Shown: positions 62,432 to 64,000 of the stretch, piece by piece
Layout of the letters: each line of letters starts with the position of its first letter
Position numbering within the stretch: the first letter of the stretch is position 1
From: Aureococcus anophagefferens
Lineage: Eukaryota > Sar > Pelagophyceae > Pelagomonadales > Pelagomonadaceae
Length of the DNA stretch: 64,000 nucleotides
Assembly: GCF_000186865.1 (NCBI RefSeq)
Contig: NW_008705569.1
Coordinates: forward strand, 687,307-751,306
Direction of reading: 5' to 3'
Notes under the pieces: generated by a model
What the model was told of the DNA's origin: nothing
Database searches by the model: none
The model's input: the letters and a program-made list of their open reading frames with translations, nothing else
Translations under genes and position numbers: made by a program

Positions 62432-63247
62432 ATGATGGCTTCCAGCGTACTCAACCAGTGCGCCTGCTCCTGCACGGACGCCTTCCGCGGGCCGGAGAGC
62501 GCCGACGCCTTCAGCGACGACGAGGGCCCGGGCGGCTACGGCGGCGGCGGCCAGCTGTCGCCCGGCGGGAAGCACTTCTTCGACGGTCACGAGCACCTCG
62601 CCGTCGTCGAGTCCGCGAGCCGCGTCGCCATCCACGCCTTCTTCCGCGAGCACAAGCCGTCGAAGCCGTCCGCCGAGATCGACGCGATGATCGAGCGCTA
62701 CGAGCGGAAGCGCGTGTCGCCGCGCGTGCTGCTCCACCTCGTGGAGGGCGCCTTCACGCGGGGCCGGATCAAGAAGCGCCAGTCCGTCATCTACCAGCGC
62801 CGGTCCGTGCTCGCGCAGCGGCTGAGGCTCGAGCAGGGGCCGAGCACGCCGACGAAGTTCCACGGCCTCGCGGCGACGCCGGGCATCTTCGCCGACGGCG
62901 CGCCGCCGCCGCCGCCGCAGCACACGCCCACGCTCCCGGCGCCGCCGCCGCCGTCGCCCGCGTCCGAGACGTCGTCGCCGGCGCGCGCGGGCGTGCGCGT
63001 CGGCGGCACCACTGTGAATCTGAGCCCCACGGCGACGGAGCGCCGGAGCCCCAAGGCGCCGCCGCCCGAGGCCGTCGCGCTCCCCGCCGGGTCGCCGAAG
63101 ACGAAGAAGTCGAAGCGGGCGAAGGCGAAGAAGAAGCGGCCGCCGCGGCCGCCGCCGGGCCGCGCGTTCGTGCCCGGGCCGGGCGAGGACTGGCCCCGCG
63201 GCGACGAGGAGATCGTCGTCGTCGACGGCGACGCGACCTGGGAGTAA
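62432..63247 (+). CDS. Hypothetical basic, proline-rich protein
   Basis: 271 residues from ATG 62432 (MMASSVL). Near the N-terminus is CACSC; a central helical segment (SRVAIHAFFREHKPSKPSAEIDAMIERYERKRVSPRVLLHLVEGAF, split here only for description) is the most conserved-looking part. The C-terminal half is Pro/Ser-rich and ends with a KKSKRAKAKKKRPP nuclear-signal-like run and an acidic tail. Not recognised; probably nuclear from composition (inference). Confidence 0.6.
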   Translation: MMASSVLNQCACSCTDAFRGPESADAFSDDEGPGGYGGGGQLSPGGKHFFDGHEHLAVVESASRVAIHAFFREHKPSKPSAEIDAMIERYERKRVSPRVLLHLVEGAFTRGRIKKRQSVIYQRRSVLAQRLRLEQGPSTPTKFHGLAATPGIFADGAPPPPPQHTPTLPAPPPPSPASETSSPARAGVRVGGTTVNLSPTATERRSPKAPPPEAVALPAGSPKTKKSKRAKAKKKRPPRPPPGRAFVPGPGEDWPRGDEEIVVVDGDATWE

Positions 63248-63580
63248 TTTGCGCGGCTCGCGTCGCGCCGGGGCCGCGCGACACCCGTCTATGTGAGGCG
63301 GCCCTGTGGCAATCAGCTCATGCCTCAGCTCCGAGACGCGTCAAGGTCAGCTCGGTCGGGAGCCTCCGAGTCGACGATCGCTCTTTGCCTGAATGCGTCT
63401 CTAGCGTAGGAGAGGTCCTCCGGGAGGAACCGCGGGGTCGAGTGGCGAAGAGGGCTCGTTGCGGTTGTCAGCGGGACGGGCTCGAGCGACTCGAGTCGAC
63501 GACGTCCGGCGGCAGCTCATCATCCGCCAAGCGCGCGAAGACATCGACATTTCGCACTGAGTCGCCGGTCGTCGCCAACC
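63248..63580. other. Intergenic region, 333 bp
   Basis: Between two plus-strand genes. It is less GC-rich than the flanking frames and holds no gene or repeat I can support. Short frames on the minus strand here are not convincing. Confidence 0.6.
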
Positions 63581-64000
63581 ATGAAATGTCGGGTTCGCCG
63601 CCTGTTGTGTGGCGCCTTGCTCATCGCTCTGATGTTCGCTTGGACAGCCATCTTGTTGATCACGCTCGATCAGCACAGCCGCGAGCTCGGCATCCGCGCG
63701 GCGGAGCGGGACGTGGTCGAATTCGTCGTCCGCGAGGAGCGGAAGATCGCACGCGGACTGCGAAAGGAGGAGCGCCCGATCACGCACCGCGACGACGACG
63801 ACGACGACGACGAGACGCGGCGCGAGGAGGCGGCGGCCGCGGTGGAGACGCGGCGCCCGATCGCGGAGGCACGGCGCGAGGTGCCCGACCGGGCCGCCGT
63901 GGAGGCGGCGACGGCGCGGGAGGCGGCTCGGGAGATGGAGACGCGGCGCGAGGAGGCGGCGGCCGCGGTGGAGACGCGGCGCCCGATCGCGGAGGCACGG
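63581..64000 (+). CDS. Signal-anchored repeat protein, partial (runs off the right edge)
   Basis: From ATG 63581 (MKCRVRRLLCG) a type II signal anchor (GALLIALMFAWTAILLITL) is followed by a charged helical region, an Asp run and the start of a 42-residue (126-bp) tandem repeat: ETRREEAAAAVETRRP...REM begins near 63811 and again near 63937. The repeats are Glu/Arg/Ala-rich and strongly helical, like an extended rod. The 3' end is outside the window. No family recognised. Confidence 0.6.
   Translation, partial: MKCRVRRLLCGALLIALMFAWTAILLITLDQHSRELGIRAAERDVVEFVVREERKIARGLRKEERPITHRDDDDDDDETRREEAAAAVETRRPIAEARREVPDRAAVEAATAREAAREMETRREEAAAAVETRRPIAEAR

Noticed and set aside
63401..63787. Minus-strand frame of 128 codons near the right edge
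   Set aside because: It overlaps the signal-anchored plus-strand gene, has no domain or leader and looks like an antisense shadow.
1..64000. Bacterial or viral origin of the window
   Set aside because: Spliceosomal introns, introners, centrin, HECT, DHHC and R1R2R3 Myb genes are nuclear eukaryotic; no capsid, terminase, integrase or reverse transcriptase was seen.

Overview
This window looks like nuclear DNA of a small-genome, GC-rich stramenopile alga, most likely a pelagophyte such as Aureococcus anophagefferens or a close relative (inference). The reasons are very dense packing with genes on both strands, few and very short introns, ER-type signal peptides ending in a phenylalanine motif (GAFAP, TGFAP) typical of secondary red plastids, many eukaryote-only domains (HECT, centrin, DHHC, FYVE, Myb, SET, CFAP36), and four introner-like transposons sitting exactly as introns. 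Introner elements with terminal inverted repeats and 8-bp target duplications are already described from Aureococcus. I saw no rRNA, tRNA or CRISPR array.

Layout. 0-20 kb: a partial METTL-type methyltransferase, a 2OG-Fe(II) oxygenase, a GNAT acetyltransferase, an SDR, a giant Kelch-pseudokinase-HECT protein, plastid homoserine dehydrogenase, a PH-FYVE protein, a PPP1R36-like/CFAP36-like head-to-head pair, a pseudouridine synthase and a tyrosinase. 20-29 kb: an accessory-looking block with three paralogous secreted four-cysteine proteins flanking three chromatin-type genes (CW finger plus SANT; two copies of a stramenopile GKWT/TKK domain; two CXXC fingers) that share a short module. The first chromatin gene is split by a perfect 241-bp tandem duplication.

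29-44 kb: F-box genes, a GT90 glycosyltransferase, a RING-H2 protein, a flavin monooxygenase, an AGC-type kinase, centrin, a DHHC palmitoyltransferase, two methyltransferases, an O-fucosyltransferase-like protein, an acyltransferase-3 membrane protein with a frameshift, and an ankyrin protein. 44-64 kb: a TIP41-beta-propeller fusion, an R1R2R3 Myb factor, small LRR, DoxX-like, MEKHLA and Popeye/cyclic-nucleotide proteins, a PEP-synthase/rifampicin-phosphotransferase-like dikinase, MRT4, a targeted SET protein, a HAD hydrolase, another methyltransferase and two unknown genes.

Most genes are independent housekeeping or accessory functions; nothing resembles a bacterial operon. The most unusual material is the introner set (two families with different ends but one shared internal core), the possible use of GC-AG junctions (including one that would excise the 241-bp duplication), the secreted four-cysteine family, and several domain fusions. 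Splice models were built by hand from reading frames and GT/GC-AG rules and have no transcript support.
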